13,496 bases of DNA from Pseudomonadota bacterium (GCA_030271595.1 JARXKO010000022.1:1-13496); one strand, 5' to 3'. Shown: positions 1-7,459, numbered from the stretch's first letter. Notes: generated by a model from the sequence alone, not told the origin. Made by a program: numbers and translations.

Positions 1-1288
1 CTTCGCGCGGGCCGACGTTCTTCATGTCGGCGATCGGCGAATCGATCAGCCGGTCGAATGACTCGGCCATCGGCATCCGCCACAGCCGGTCGCCCGACGC
101 GTCGCCCGCGGTAACGAGTTTCTGCCCGAGCGCGTCATTGTTGGTGAACAAACCGGCATATTCATGGCCCAGGCTGATGATGATGGCCCCGGTCAGGGTG
201 GCGAAGTCGACGATCGCCGCAGGCTTGAAGGTGCGCTGCACATAGGTCAGCGCGTCGGCCAGGACCAGGCGGCCTTCGGCGTCGGTATTGATGACTTCGA
301 CGGTCTGCCCGGACATGGTGGTGACGACATCACCCGGGCGCTGGGCGGTGCCCGAGGGCATGTTTTCGACCAACCCGCAAATGCCGACGACATTGGCCTT
401 GGCCTTGCGCCCGGCAAGCGCCTTGAACGCCCCGACGACGGCGCCCGCGCCGCCCATGTCCCACTTCATCGCCTCCATGTTCTGGGCCGGCTTGATCGAA
501 ATTCCGCCGGTATCGAAGGTCACGCCCTTGCCGACGAACGCGACCGGCTTCGACTGGCCCGCGCCATTCCATGTGAGGATCATCATCCGCGCTTCGCGGA
601 CGGAGCCTTGGGCAACGCCCAGGAGGGCGCCCATGCCGAGCTTTTCCATCGCCGCGCGGTCGAGCACCTCGATCTCGATCCCGCTGCCCTTGAGCGAATC
701 CTTGACCCGTTCGACGAAGCTTACGGGATAGATGATATTGGCGGGTTCGGTGACCAGCTCGCGGGTCAGCGCGACACCTTCATAGACCGGCGCCCAGCGC
801 TCGTCATAGCGCTTCTGCGCCCCGGCGGGGGCGCCGACGATGACCACCTCGCTCAGGCTCGGCTTGTGCTTGTCCTTGAGCTTGGTGCGATAGCGGTCGT
901 AGCGCCAGCCGCGCAGCGCCGCGCCGAGTCCGACCCGGGCGGCGCCGTCGGCATCGAGGCCAAGCGTGGACACATCGATGACCGCGGTTTTTACGCCGGA
1001 CGTCAGTAATCGCGCGGCCGCGGTTCCGCCGAGCTTTTCGGCCGCCTCTGCGGTCCGTGCATCGGCGCCTGCACCGACGACCAGCACCCGCCGCAATTTT
1101 CCCTTATCATCGGCGAAATGCTCGTGCGCGGTGGCCGCTTCGCCGGCGAAGCGCTGGCTGTCGAGCGCTGCCCCGAGCGCGGCTTGCGCAGCGGCCAGGC
1201 TGGCGAGCGCCGACCGGTCCTTGCCGGCGACCGGCAGGACGAGCGCAAAATCACCCTCGGGCCGCTGGTCGGCGAAACGAATCTTCAT
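1..1288 (-). CDS. pepA: Leucyl aminopeptidase (M17 family), C-terminus cut off by window edge
   Basis: This cytosolic metallo-exopeptidase removes N-terminal residues, preferring leucine, and belongs to family M17, whose members are hexamers with two metal ions. Reading from the ATG at 1286-1288, 429 codons stay open to the left edge. E. coli PepA has about 503 residues, so roughly the last 70 are outside the window. Catalytic-domain landmarks are clear: VGKGVTFDTGG with K254 and D259, K266 in SIKP, D277 in MKWDM, and NTDAEGRL with D336, E338 and R340. These match E. coli K270, D275, K282, D293, D352, E354 and R356 at a constant offset of 16. The N-terminal 160 residues form the variable macro-like domain. 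A GAGG ribosome binding site (complement of 1299-1302) lies 10 bases before the start. The gene diverges from lptD. In E. coli PepA also binds DNA in Xer recombination and carAB control; nothing here shows whether this one does. Confidence 0.96.
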   Translation of the reverse strand, partial: MKIRFADQRPEGDFALVLPVAGKDRSALASLAAAQAALGAALDSQRFAGEAATAHEHFADDKGKLRRVLVVGAGADARTAEAAEKLGGTAAARLLTSGVKTAVIDVSTLGLDADGAARVGLGAALRGWRYDRYRTKLKDKHKPSLSEVVIVGAPAGAQKRYDERWAPVYEGVALTRELVTEPANIIYPVSFVERVKDSLKGSGIEIEVLDRAAMEKLGMGALLGVAQGSVREARMMILTWNGAGQSKPVAFVGKGVTFDTGGISIKPAQNMEAMKWDMGGAGAVVGAFKALAGRKAKANVVGICGLVENMPSGTAQRPGDVVTTMSGQTVEVINTDAEGRLVLADALTYVQRTFKPAAIVDFATLTGAIIISLGHEYAGLFTNNDALGQKLVTAGDASGDRLWRMPMAESFDRLIDSPIADMKNVGPRE

Positions 1289-1443
1289 CTATTGATATCC
1301 TCAGGCATGGAAGCGAATGTCGGGGCGTCCTTTACGGTTCAACTCGCGCCTTGGCAAAATGGGCGCACCAGCGATTGTCGGCCCGGCTTTCCAGTGCGAT
1401 AGGCTATTGCTCACAGGCAGAGCAGCGAGCGGGACAAAGGGCA
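1289..1443. promoter_or_regulatory. Divergent pepA/lptD intergenic region, presumed promoters
   Basis: These 155 bp must hold the promoters for pepA (leftward) and for the lptD cluster (rightward). I see only weak matches to a sigma70-type pattern. Rightward, TTGTCG at 1375-1380 is followed after 17 bases by GATAGG at 1398-1403. Leftward, TTGAAC (complement of 1337-1342) is followed after 17 bases by CATTCG. Neither has a good -10 box, so the exact positions are guesses. No strong palindrome or riboswitch-like structure was noticed. The region's role follows from the gene layout rather than from motif quality. Confidence 0.4.
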
Positions 1444-3657
1444 TTGGCAAAGAGATACGCGTGGTGGACCGCGCTGCCCCTGCTGCTCGCACTGCCAGCG
1501 CCAGCGGCCGCGCAGGAACCGGCGGCGGTCGCGACCGCCCCGGGCGAGCCCGCGGAGCCGCAGATCGACTTCAGCGCCGATCAGGTCGCCTATGACAGCG
1601 ACGCCGAACTGGTCACTGCAAGCGGTACGGTACGCATGGCGCGCGATGGCAATTATCTGGCCGCCGACCGGGTCACCTGGAACCGTTCGTCGGGCCAGGT
1701 CCGGGCCAGCGGCAATGTCGTTCTCGTCACCCCCCAAGGCGACAAGATCGTCAGCGACGATGTCGTCCTCACCGACACGCTCCGCGACGGGACAGTCGAG
1801 AACTTGCTGGTCGTGCTCGACAGCGGCGGGCGCATCGCCGCCGCACGCGCCATTCGCACCGGCGATATAACAACGCTCGAAAATGCCATTTATTCGCCGT
1901 GTCCGGTGACAACTGCCTCGGGTTGTCCCCGCCGCCCGAGCTGGGCGATCACCGCGGCCAAGGTCATCGACGACCCCGCCGCCAAGCGCATTCGTTTCGA
2001 AGGCGGCCGGCTGCAATTGTTCGGCATCGAACTGCCGCTCCTGCCGGTGTTCGCGCTGGCCACTGGATCGGCTGGAGCGACTGGCTGGCTGGTCCCTGAT
2101 TTGAGCTACTCGACCCGCAAGGGACTCGAGATCACGGCCCCCTATCACTGGCAGTTAGGTCCCAATCGCGACCTCACTTTGACCCCGCATTTCTACACCG
2201 GGGTCCTGCCGGCGATCGAGGGCAAATACCGCGAGCTCAACCGCGTTGGCGCGTTCCAGCTTGGCGGACTCCTCACCTACGGCACCATCGAGGACCCCGC
2301 GACCGGCGCGACCACCGCCGCCAACAACAAGGGCATCCGCGCCTATTTCGAAGCCAATGGCAAATGGCAGCTGAGCCCCGCGTGGAGCATCACCAGCGCG
2401 TTTCGGATCGCCAGCGACAAGACCGTGACCCGGCGCTACGACATCACCAGCGACGACCGGCTGCGCAATTTCGTCAATGCCGAGCGCATCACCCCTGACA
2501 GCTATATCACCATCGCCGGCTGGGCCTTCGAGGGCCTTCGCGCCGACGACAAGCAAAAGCAGATTCCAATCGCCTTGCCGGCGATCGATGCGCGTTTCAG
2601 GCTGGACGATCTCGCCGGCGGGAAGGTCGAACTCGAAGCCAATAGCCTGGCCATCACCCGTCTTCAGGGACAGGATACCCAGCGCGCCTTCGCCAGCGCC
2701 CGCTGGGACATGCACAAACTGACCCCGTGGGGCCAGGAGCTGGTGCTCACCGCTTATGGCCGCGGCGACGTCTACCATACCGATAATGCGCTGAGTACGA
2801 GCGTTCCAAGCTATCGCGGAACCGATGGCTGGCACGCCCGCGCCATCGCGGCTTTGGCAGCGGACATCGAATGGCCTTTTGCGGGCCCCTTGCTGGGCGG
2901 GGTGCAGCGCCTGACTCCGCGGGTCCAGTTCGTGCTCACGCCCAAGACCTCCAACCTGGACATTCCCAACGAGGACGCGCGCTCGGTCGACCTCGAGGAC
3001 AGCAATCTGTTCGCGCTCAACCGCTTCCCCGGCTACGACCGCTGGGAGGATCAGTCGCGCGTGACCTATGGCGTGGACTGGAACCTCGAGCGGCCCAACC
3101 TATCGATCTCCACCACTGTCGGGCAAAGCTACCGATTGGTCAGCGGAACTTCGGTTTTTCCTGACGGCACGGGGCTTACCGGGCGGATTTCAGACGTGGT
3201 TGGAAGAACCAGGATCCGGTACGGCCGGTTCATCGACCTGACCCACCGCTTCCGTCTCGACAAGGACAAACTCGCGGTTCGCCGCAATGAAGTCGACCTC
3301 ACCTTCGGCTCCGACCAGACCTATGCCCAGATTGGGTATTTGCGGCTCAACCGCAACATCGATCCGAGCATCGAGGACTTGCGCGACAAGGAGGAATTGC
3401 GCCTCGCCGCGCGGATCCTGTTCGCGCATTACTGGTCGGTGTTCGGCTCGACGGTGATTGACCTCACCAACGCCAAGGAAGATCCGTTGTCCTTGGCCAA
3501 TGGCTTTGCCCAGGTGCGCGACCGGCTCGGCATCCTTTACAGCGACGACTGCCTTGAACTCGGGCTAACCTGGCGCCGTGATCATGACCCCATCGGCACC
3601 TTCCGCAAGGGCAGCACATTCTCGCTGCACTTGGCTTTGAAAGGACTTAACCGCTAA
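1444..3657 (+). CDS. lptD: LPS-assembly protein LptD (OstA/Imp), outer-membrane translocon
   Basis: LptD is the outer-membrane beta-barrel that, with the lipoprotein LptE, inserts lipopolysaccharide into the outer leaflet. The 737-residue product starts with a signal peptide (KR, then a hydrophobic run, cleavage after APAAA near residue 23). An OstA/LptA-like periplasmic domain follows (about 41-150, with FSADQVAYDSDAELVTASG). The conserved YSPCPV...CPRRPSW junction (about 150-168) leads into the LptD barrel (about 170-737). Cysteines are C153, C161 and C703; the last, near the C-terminus, is where enterobacterial LptD has its disulfide partners. The frame is open further upstream, but no ATG lies near the signal peptide, and TTG at 1444 begins a perfect signal sequence (MAKRYAWW), so I chose it; AAAGGG just upstream is a modest ribosome binding site. 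It is first in the lptD-surA-pdxA-rsmA cluster, 71 bp ahead of surA. Identity is firm; the start is less so. Confidence 0.93.
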   Translation: MAKRYAWWTALPLLLALPAPAAAQEPAAVATAPGEPAEPQIDFSADQVAYDSDAELVTASGTVRMARDGNYLAADRVTWNRSSGQVRASGNVVLVTPQGDKIVSDDVVLTDTLRDGTVENLLVVLDSGGRIAAARAIRTGDITTLENAIYSPCPVTTASGCPRRPSWAITAAKVIDDPAAKRIRFEGGRLQLFGIELPLLPVFALATGSAGATGWLVPDLSYSTRKGLEITAPYHWQLGPNRDLTLTPHFYTGVLPAIEGKYRELNRVGAFQLGGLLTYGTIEDPATGATTAANNKGIRAYFEANGKWQLSPAWSITSAFRIASDKTVTRRYDITSDDRLRNFVNAERITPDSYITIAGWAFEGLRADDKQKQIPIALPAIDARFRLDDLAGGKVELEANSLAITRLQGQDTQRAFASARWDMHKLTPWGQELVLTAYGRGDVYHTDNALSTSVPSYRGTDGWHARAIAALAADIEWPFAGPLLGGVQRLTPRVQFVLTPKTSNLDIPNEDARSVDLEDSNLFALNRFPGYDRWEDQSRVTYGVDWNLERPNLSISTTVGQSYRLVSGTSVFPDGTGLTGRISDVVGRTRIRYGRFIDLTHRFRLDKDKLAVRRNEVDLTFGSDQTYAQIGYLRLNRNIDPSIEDLRDKEELRLAARILFAHYWSVFGSTVIDLTNAKEDPLSLANGFAQVRDRLGILYSDDCLELGLTWRRDHDPIGTFRKGSTFSLHLALKGLNR

Positions 3658-3713
3658 GGCTGGGTTCAGGGGCAGTGCGCCACAGCGCCTACCAGCTCAT
3701 TGCGTTGGGAATT

Positions 3714-3718
3714 AAGGA
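3714..3718 (+). promoter_or_regulatory. Ribosome binding site for surA (AAGGA)
   Basis: AAGGA lies 10 bases before GTG at 3729. It supports that GTG, rather than the in-frame GTG at 3675, as the surA start, because translation from 3729 places a signal peptide directly at the N-terminus. Confidence 0.5.
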
Positions 3719-3728
3719 AAAATCGATC

Positions 3729-5096
3729 GTGCCAGCACTTTTTCGTCCGATTCCGGCGCGCCGCTTGTGCGCCATAGGCCTATCAGCCTCACTGTTCGCG
3801 GGCGCCGCAATTGCCCAGGACGTGCCCGATCAAGCCAGTCCGGCGCCGGCCAATAGCGCTCAATCGCTACGCTTGCCGGCTTCCCCACAGGTGTTTGGCA
3901 GAGCGATGCCGTCGGTGGTCAAGGCCACCGCGATCGTCAACGGCGACGTCATCACCCAGACCGACGTCGACCAGCGGCTGGCGCTGCTGGCGATCGCCAA
4001 TGGCGGCAAAATTCCGGCCGAGGAAGTCGATCGGCTGCGCGAACAGGTGCTTCGCAACCTGATCGACGAGACATTGCAGATCCAGGCGGCGAAGACCGCC
4101 AAGATCGAGATCAAGCCGTCGGAAATCGATCGCGCGTTCGACCGTGTATCCGCCAATATCAAGCAAGCTCCCGAGCAGATGGCGGCCTATCTCGAAGCCA
4201 ATGGTTCGTCGAAGGAATCGATGCGCCGCCAGATCGAGGGCGAACTCGCCTGGCAGCGGCTGCAGCGCGCCAAGATCGAAAGCGGGATCAGCGTCGGCGA
4301 CGACGAGGTCAAGGCGGTGCTCGACCGGATGAACGCCTCCAAGGGCACGGAAGAGTTCAAGGTTGGAGAGATTTTCCTTTCGTCGACCCCGGCGACTTCC
4401 GCCCAGACGCTCGACAATGCCAACAAGATTTTTGAACAGCTCCGCAACGGCGCATCGTTCGCCGGTTATGCGCGTCAATATTCCGAGGCCTCGACGGCCG
4501 CGGTCGGCGGCGACCTGGGCTGGGTCCGGCCCGAGCAGCTTCCGACCGAACTCGCCAGCGTCATTCGCGAGATGACCCCGGGCTCGGTCAGCAATCCAAT
4601 CCCCGTCCCCGGCGGGGTTTCGATCCTCGCTGTTCAGGACACGCGCAAGATCCTGACCGCCGATCCGCGCGACGCCGTCCTCAGCCTCAAGCAGATCTCG
4701 ATCAACTTTCCAAAGGGCACGAGCAAGGCCCAGGCCGAGCCGCTGGTCGCCCGCTTTGCCGAAGCCGCGCGCAGCGTCGGCGGCTGTGGCGGAGCCGACC
4801 GAATCGCCGGAGAATTTCACGGCGAGGTGGTGCAGAGCGACCAGGTCAAAATGCGCGACCTGCCGCCCGCGCTCCAGCAGATGATGATGCCGATGCAGGT
4901 CGGCCAGGCGACGCAGCCGTTTGGATCGCTCGACGAAGGGGTGCGCGTCCTGGTCATCTGCGGCCGCGACGAGACTGCCGCCGATGAACCGACCTTCGAC
5001 GAGATTTACAATCAGCTCGCCGATGAGCGCATCAATTCGCGCTCGCGCCGCTATTTGCGCGACTTGCGCCGCGATGCGGTGATCGAATTCCGGTAG
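3729..5096 (+). CDS. surA: Periplasmic chaperone SurA (parvulin-type peptidyl-prolyl isomerase family)
   Basis: SurA escorts unfolded outer-membrane proteins, LptD among them, across the periplasm to the Bam complex. From GTG at 3729 the product has 455 residues. It begins with a signal peptide (basic PARR, hydrophobic core, cleavage after AAIA near residue 29). The SurA N-terminal domain (about 60-190) carries the typical TAIVNGDVITQTDVDQRL opening. A first parvulin domain (about 209-307) has the GGDLGW motif at 260-265. A second, very degenerate parvulin-like domain (about 317-415) contains C353 and C411, which could form a disulfide in the oxidising periplasm. The usual Gly-Tyr-His of active parvulins reads GGVS at 295-298, so chaperone activity without isomerase activity is likely. 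An alternative start (GTG 3675) adds 18 residues before the signal peptide and is less likely. It lies 71 bp after lptD and 28 bp before pdxA, probably on one transcript. Confidence 0.93.
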   Translation: MPALFRPIPARRLCAIGLSASLFAGAAIAQDVPDQASPAPANSAQSLRLPASPQVFGRAMPSVVKATAIVNGDVITQTDVDQRLALLAIANGGKIPAEEVDRLREQVLRNLIDETLQIQAAKTAKIEIKPSEIDRAFDRVSANIKQAPEQMAAYLEANGSSKESMRRQIEGELAWQRLQRAKIESGISVGDDEVKAVLDRMNASKGTEEFKVGEIFLSSTPATSAQTLDNANKIFEQLRNGASFAGYARQYSEASTAAVGGDLGWVRPEQLPTELASVIREMTPGSVSNPIPVPGGVSILAVQDTRKILTADPRDAVLSLKQISINFPKGTSKAQAEPLVARFAEAARSVGGCGGADRIAGEFHGEVVQSDQVKMRDLPPALQQMMMPMQVGQATQPFGSLDEGVRVLVICGRDETAADEPTFDEIYNQLADERINSRSRRYLRDLRRDAVIEFR

Positions 5097-5124
5097 TGGC
5101 TGAACTGCGCTAGATGCGGCAACC

Positions 5125-6129
5125 ATGATCCGGACGCCGCCCTCGCCGATCGCCGTTTCACTGGGCGACCCCGCCGGGATCGGTCCCGAGGTCATTGCCA
5201 AGTGCTGGGACAATCGCGCCGACTTCGGGCTTCCGACGTTCGTCGCGGTCGGCGATCCGCGCTCGCTCGAAGCGGTGTGGGACGGGCCGGTCGAAATCAT
5301 CACCGATCTTGGCGAGAGCGATCGCGCCTTCGATCATGGGCTGCCCTTGCTCCAGCTGCTCGCGGCGCAGGCCGACACCCCCGGCCACCCCAGCGTCGCC
5401 GGCGCCCATTGTTCGCTCGATTGCCTGGAGATCGCGGTCGGGCTAGCCCGGTCCGGCTCGGCCGCCGCGGTGGTCACTGGGCCGGTCTCGAAAGAGCAAT
5501 TGTACGAAATCGGCTTCCAGCACCCCGGCCAGACCGAATTCGTCGCCGAGCGCTGCGGCATTTCGCCGGCCAATGTGGCGATGATGCTGGCCGGGCCGAC
5601 ACTGCGCACCGTCCCGGTCACTACGCACGTGCCTTTCGCCCAAGTCGCCAGCCTGTTGACCAGCGCCATGATCGAAGCGCGCGGACGCGCCGCGCTGCGC
5701 GGGTTGCAGCGCAATTTCGGAATCCCCGAACCGCGCCTCGCCGTGTCGGGACTCAATCCCCACGCCGGCGAAGGGGGCCGGCTTGGCCAGGAAGAACAGG
5801 AGCTGATCGAGCCGGCGATCGCAGCGCTGGTCGCCGAAGGCTGGCGAGTGACCGGGCCCCATCCCGCCGATACCTTGTTCCACAGCCGCGCAAGGGCCGC
5901 TTATGACGCGGCCCTGTGCATGTATCACGACCAGGCGCTGATCCCGATCAAGGCGGTGCATTTCGAAGACGCGGTCAATGTCACGCTGGGCCTGCCGATC
6001 ATCCGCACCGCCCCCGACCATGGCACCGCGTTCGACATCGCTGGCCAGGACAAGGCCGATCCGCGACCCTTTGCCGCAGCCATCCGGATGGCCGCGCAAT
6101 GCGCCGTGTTCCGCGCCGAGGCCGCTTGA
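5125..6129 (+). CDS. pdxA: 4-hydroxythreonine-4-phosphate dehydrogenase PdxA
   Basis: PdxA oxidises 4-phosphohydroxy-L-threonine with NAD(P)+. The product decarboxylates to 3-amino-1-hydroxyacetone phosphate, which PdxJ joins with deoxyxylulose phosphate to make pyridoxine phosphate (DXP-dependent vitamin B6 pathway, cytosol). The 334-residue length is normal for the family. It opens with IAVSLGDPAGIGPEV, the conserved PdxA N-terminal motif. The three metal-binding histidines are H168 (TTHVPF), H213 (NPHAGEGG) and H268 (MYHDQ), equivalent to H166, H211 and H266 of the E. coli enzyme. The C-terminal RTAPDHGTAFDIAGQ motif is also present. The ATG at 5125 puts the conserved block at residue 9, so the start is comfortable, although the ribosome binding site is weak. 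It sits 28 bp after surA, and its stop overlaps the start of rsmA, which implies translational coupling. Nothing unusual is seen in the protein. Confidence 0.96.
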   Translation: MIRTPPSPIAVSLGDPAGIGPEVIAKCWDNRADFGLPTFVAVGDPRSLEAVWDGPVEIITDLGESDRAFDHGLPLLQLLAAQADTPGHPSVAGAHCSLDCLEIAVGLARSGSAAAVVTGPVSKEQLYEIGFQHPGQTEFVAERCGISPANVAMMLAGPTLRTVPVTTHVPFAQVASLLTSAMIEARGRAALRGLQRNFGIPEPRLAVSGLNPHAGEGGRLGQEEQELIEPAIAALVAEGWRVTGPHPADTLFHSRARAAYDAALCMYHDQALIPIKAVHFEDAVNVTLGLPIIRTAPDHGTAFDIAGQDKADPRPFAAAIRMAAQCAVFRAEAA

Positions 6130-6944
6130 GCACGGCTCCCGAGCCGCTGCGCGAGGTCATTGCCCGCCACGGGCTCAGCGCCAGCAAGGCGCTGGGACAG
6201 AACTTCATCCTCGACCGCCAGCTATTGGCCCGGATCGCGTCGATCCCGGGGCCGCTTCACGGCGCGACCGTCTATGAAGTCGGCCCCGGCCCCGGCGGCC
6301 TGACCCGCGCCCTGCTCGACGCCGGAGCCATGGTTACCGCGGTCGAGCGCGACCGCCGCTGCTTGCCGGCGCTGGCCGAGCTCGAGCAGGAATTTGGCGG
6401 GCGGTTGCGGGTGATCGAAGGCGATGCCCTGGCGGTCGACGAAGCAGCGGCGATCGGCACTGACGTTCATGTCGTCGCCAACCTCCCCTACAACGTCGGC
6501 ACCGCCTTGCTGTTGCGCTGGCTCGAAGCCGATTGGCCGCCGTGGTGGAAATCGCTGACGTTGATGTTCCAGAAGGAGGTTGCGGAGCGGATCGTCGCCG
6601 TTCCTGGGACCAGCGCCTACGGCCGGCTGGCGGTCGCCGCGCAATGGCGCGCGCGGCCGGTGATCGCCATGAAGGTCAGCCGTTCGGCCTTCGTGCCGCC
6701 GCCCAAGGTGACCTCGGCGGTGGTCCACATCACGCCGGGGCAAGCGCCGGACGGGGTCAGCCAGCGGGTATTGGAGGAGCTGACCAGGGCCGCGTTCGGG
6801 CAACGGCGGAAGATGCTGCGCTCGACTTTGAAGGCGATGCCCGGGGCGATCGAGGCCGCGGTCGGGCTTGGAATCGACCTCGAACGGCGTGCGGAAACGC
6901 TCACTGTCGGGCAGTTCGTCGAGCTCGCGCGGGCGCTCGATTAG
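6126..6944 (+). CDS. rsmA: 16S rRNA (adenine(1518)-N6/adenine(1519)-N6)-dimethyltransferase RsmA (KsgA)
   Basis: RsmA uses S-adenosylmethionine to dimethylate the two adjacent adenines in the 3'-terminal helix 45 of 16S rRNA, a late step in small-subunit assembly; its loss gives kasugamycin resistance. The 272-residue product has the family signature SKALGQNFILD near the N-terminus, SAM motif I (YEVGPGPGG, residues 50-58), the acidic ERD after it, and catalytic motif IV NLPYNV starting at N119. The C-terminal domain carries FVPPPKVTSAVV and the RRKMLRSTLK stretch. I chose TTG at 6126: it overlaps the pdxA stop as TTGA, has GAGG four bases upstream (6118-6121), and gives an N-terminus close to known homologues. 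ATG at 6099 would add nine residues (MRRVPRRGR) and is the alternative. Its stop overlaps the convergent TPR gene's stop. Last gene of the plus-strand cluster; the apaG/apaH genes that follow in E. coli are absent here. Confidence 0.94.
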   Translation: MSTAPEPLREVIARHGLSASKALGQNFILDRQLLARIASIPGPLHGATVYEVGPGPGGLTRALLDAGAMVTAVERDRRCLPALAELEQEFGGRLRVIEGDALAVDEAAAIGTDVHVVANLPYNVGTALLLRWLEADWPPWWKSLTLMFQKEVAERIVAVPGTSAYGRLAVAAQWRARPVIAMKVSRSAFVPPPKVTSAVVHITPGQAPDGVSQRVLEELTRAAFGQRRKMLRSTLKAMPGAIEAAVGLGIDLERRAETLTVGQFVELARALD

Positions 6945-7435
6945 TTGGTTTTGGGGCTCGCCGCGGGCTTGGCCGAAGCGACCGTCGGGCCGCGGCTGAT
7001 CGCGGTCTGGAGCTGGGCGAGCTGCGGACAGCCCTTGGCACACAGCTGCTGCAATTTGGTGAGATTAGCCTGGGCCCGGGGAAGCGCGCCGAGCTCGACC
7101 ATCGCTTCACCCTGGACGGCGATGGCATCGGCGTCGTTGGGATCGAGCTCGAGCGCCTGGTTAGTCATCCTGATGGCCTTGCCGTAGAGGTGCTGGCGCT
7201 CGGCGACGCGGGCGATATCGACATAGGCGCCGCGATTGCGCGGATCCGTCGCAAGCGCGCTCTCGAAGGCATTTTCCGCATCTTCGAACTTGCCCGACGC
7301 AAACAGCGCCCGGCCCTGCTTTTCGAGCTCGGCCGAGCGCGGCAGGATCTGGTCGTCGGTCCGCTGCGCGCCAACCGGCGCGGCAAGCGTCAATCCAGCA
7401 AGGCCAATCAGCAATACCCGGGGCAAGAGGCGCAT
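6941..7435 (-). CDS. Small exported tetratricopeptide-repeat protein, function unknown
   Basis: The 164-residue product has a signal peptide (MRLLPRVLLIGLAGLTLAAP, cleavage likely after VGA at residue 23) with no lipobox, so a soluble periplasmic location is expected. The mature part is mostly three tandem TPR-like units, about 34-67 (GRALFASGKFEDAENAFESAL...DP), 68-101 (ending ALELDPND) and 102-135. A cysteine pair (C132, C136) and an Ala/Pro/Lys tail follow. TPRs form helical hairpins that bind other proteins; no enzyme motif is visible. I chose ATG at 7435 over the in-frame ATG at 7447 because GGAG sits six bases before 7435. It lies 24 bp after the rsmB-like gene on the same strand, so it is probably co-transcribed. 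Its TAA (6941-6943) overlaps the convergent rsmA stop. I do not recognise a specific family name. Confidence 0.85.
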   Translation of the reverse strand: MRLLPRVLLIGLAGLTLAAPVGAQRTDDQILPRSAELEKQGRALFASGKFEDAENAFESALATDPRNRGAYVDIARVAERQHLYGKAIRMTNQALELDPNDADAIAVQGEAMVELGALPRAQANLTKLQQLCAKGCPQLAQLQTAISRGPTVASAKPAASPKTN

Positions 7436-7441
7436 TTCATT

Positions 7442-7445
7442 CTCC
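7442..7445 (-). promoter_or_regulatory. Ribosome binding site of the TPR gene (GGAG)
   Basis: GGAG on the minus strand stands six bases before the ATG at 7433-7435. It overlaps the upstream in-frame ATG at 7445-7447, which therefore has no comparable site close to it. This decides the start in favour of 7435. Confidence 0.6.
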
Positions 7446-7459
7446 ATTTCGAGCCGCGC

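Noticed and set aside
164..1009. A 281-codon plus-strand open frame over pepA
   Set aside because: The opposite strand encodes PepA with all catalytic residues; this is its shadow.
1057..1443. Upstream extension of the lptD reading frame
   Set aside because: It would overlap pepA by more than 200 bp and place 129 residues before a perfect signal peptide; the residues look like antisense pepA.
3675..3728. GTG at 3675 as surA start
   Set aside because: It puts 18 residues in front of the signal peptide; GTG 3729 has an AAGGA site and gives a standard signal peptide.
3658..3728. Possible terminator or internal promoter between lptD and surA
   Set aside because: No stable hairpin followed by a T-run, and no convincing -35/-10 pair, could be made out.
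3867..5303. A 478-codon minus-strand open frame opposite surA and the start of pdxA
   Set aside because: It spans two well-supported plus-strand genes and their gap, and its composition (Asp/Leu/Arg-rich) is that of reverse-complemented coding sequence.
5916..6098. Upstream extension of the rsmA frame into pdxA
   Set aside because: The extra 61 residues are a shifted reading of the conserved PdxA C-terminus and are not part of any RsmA.
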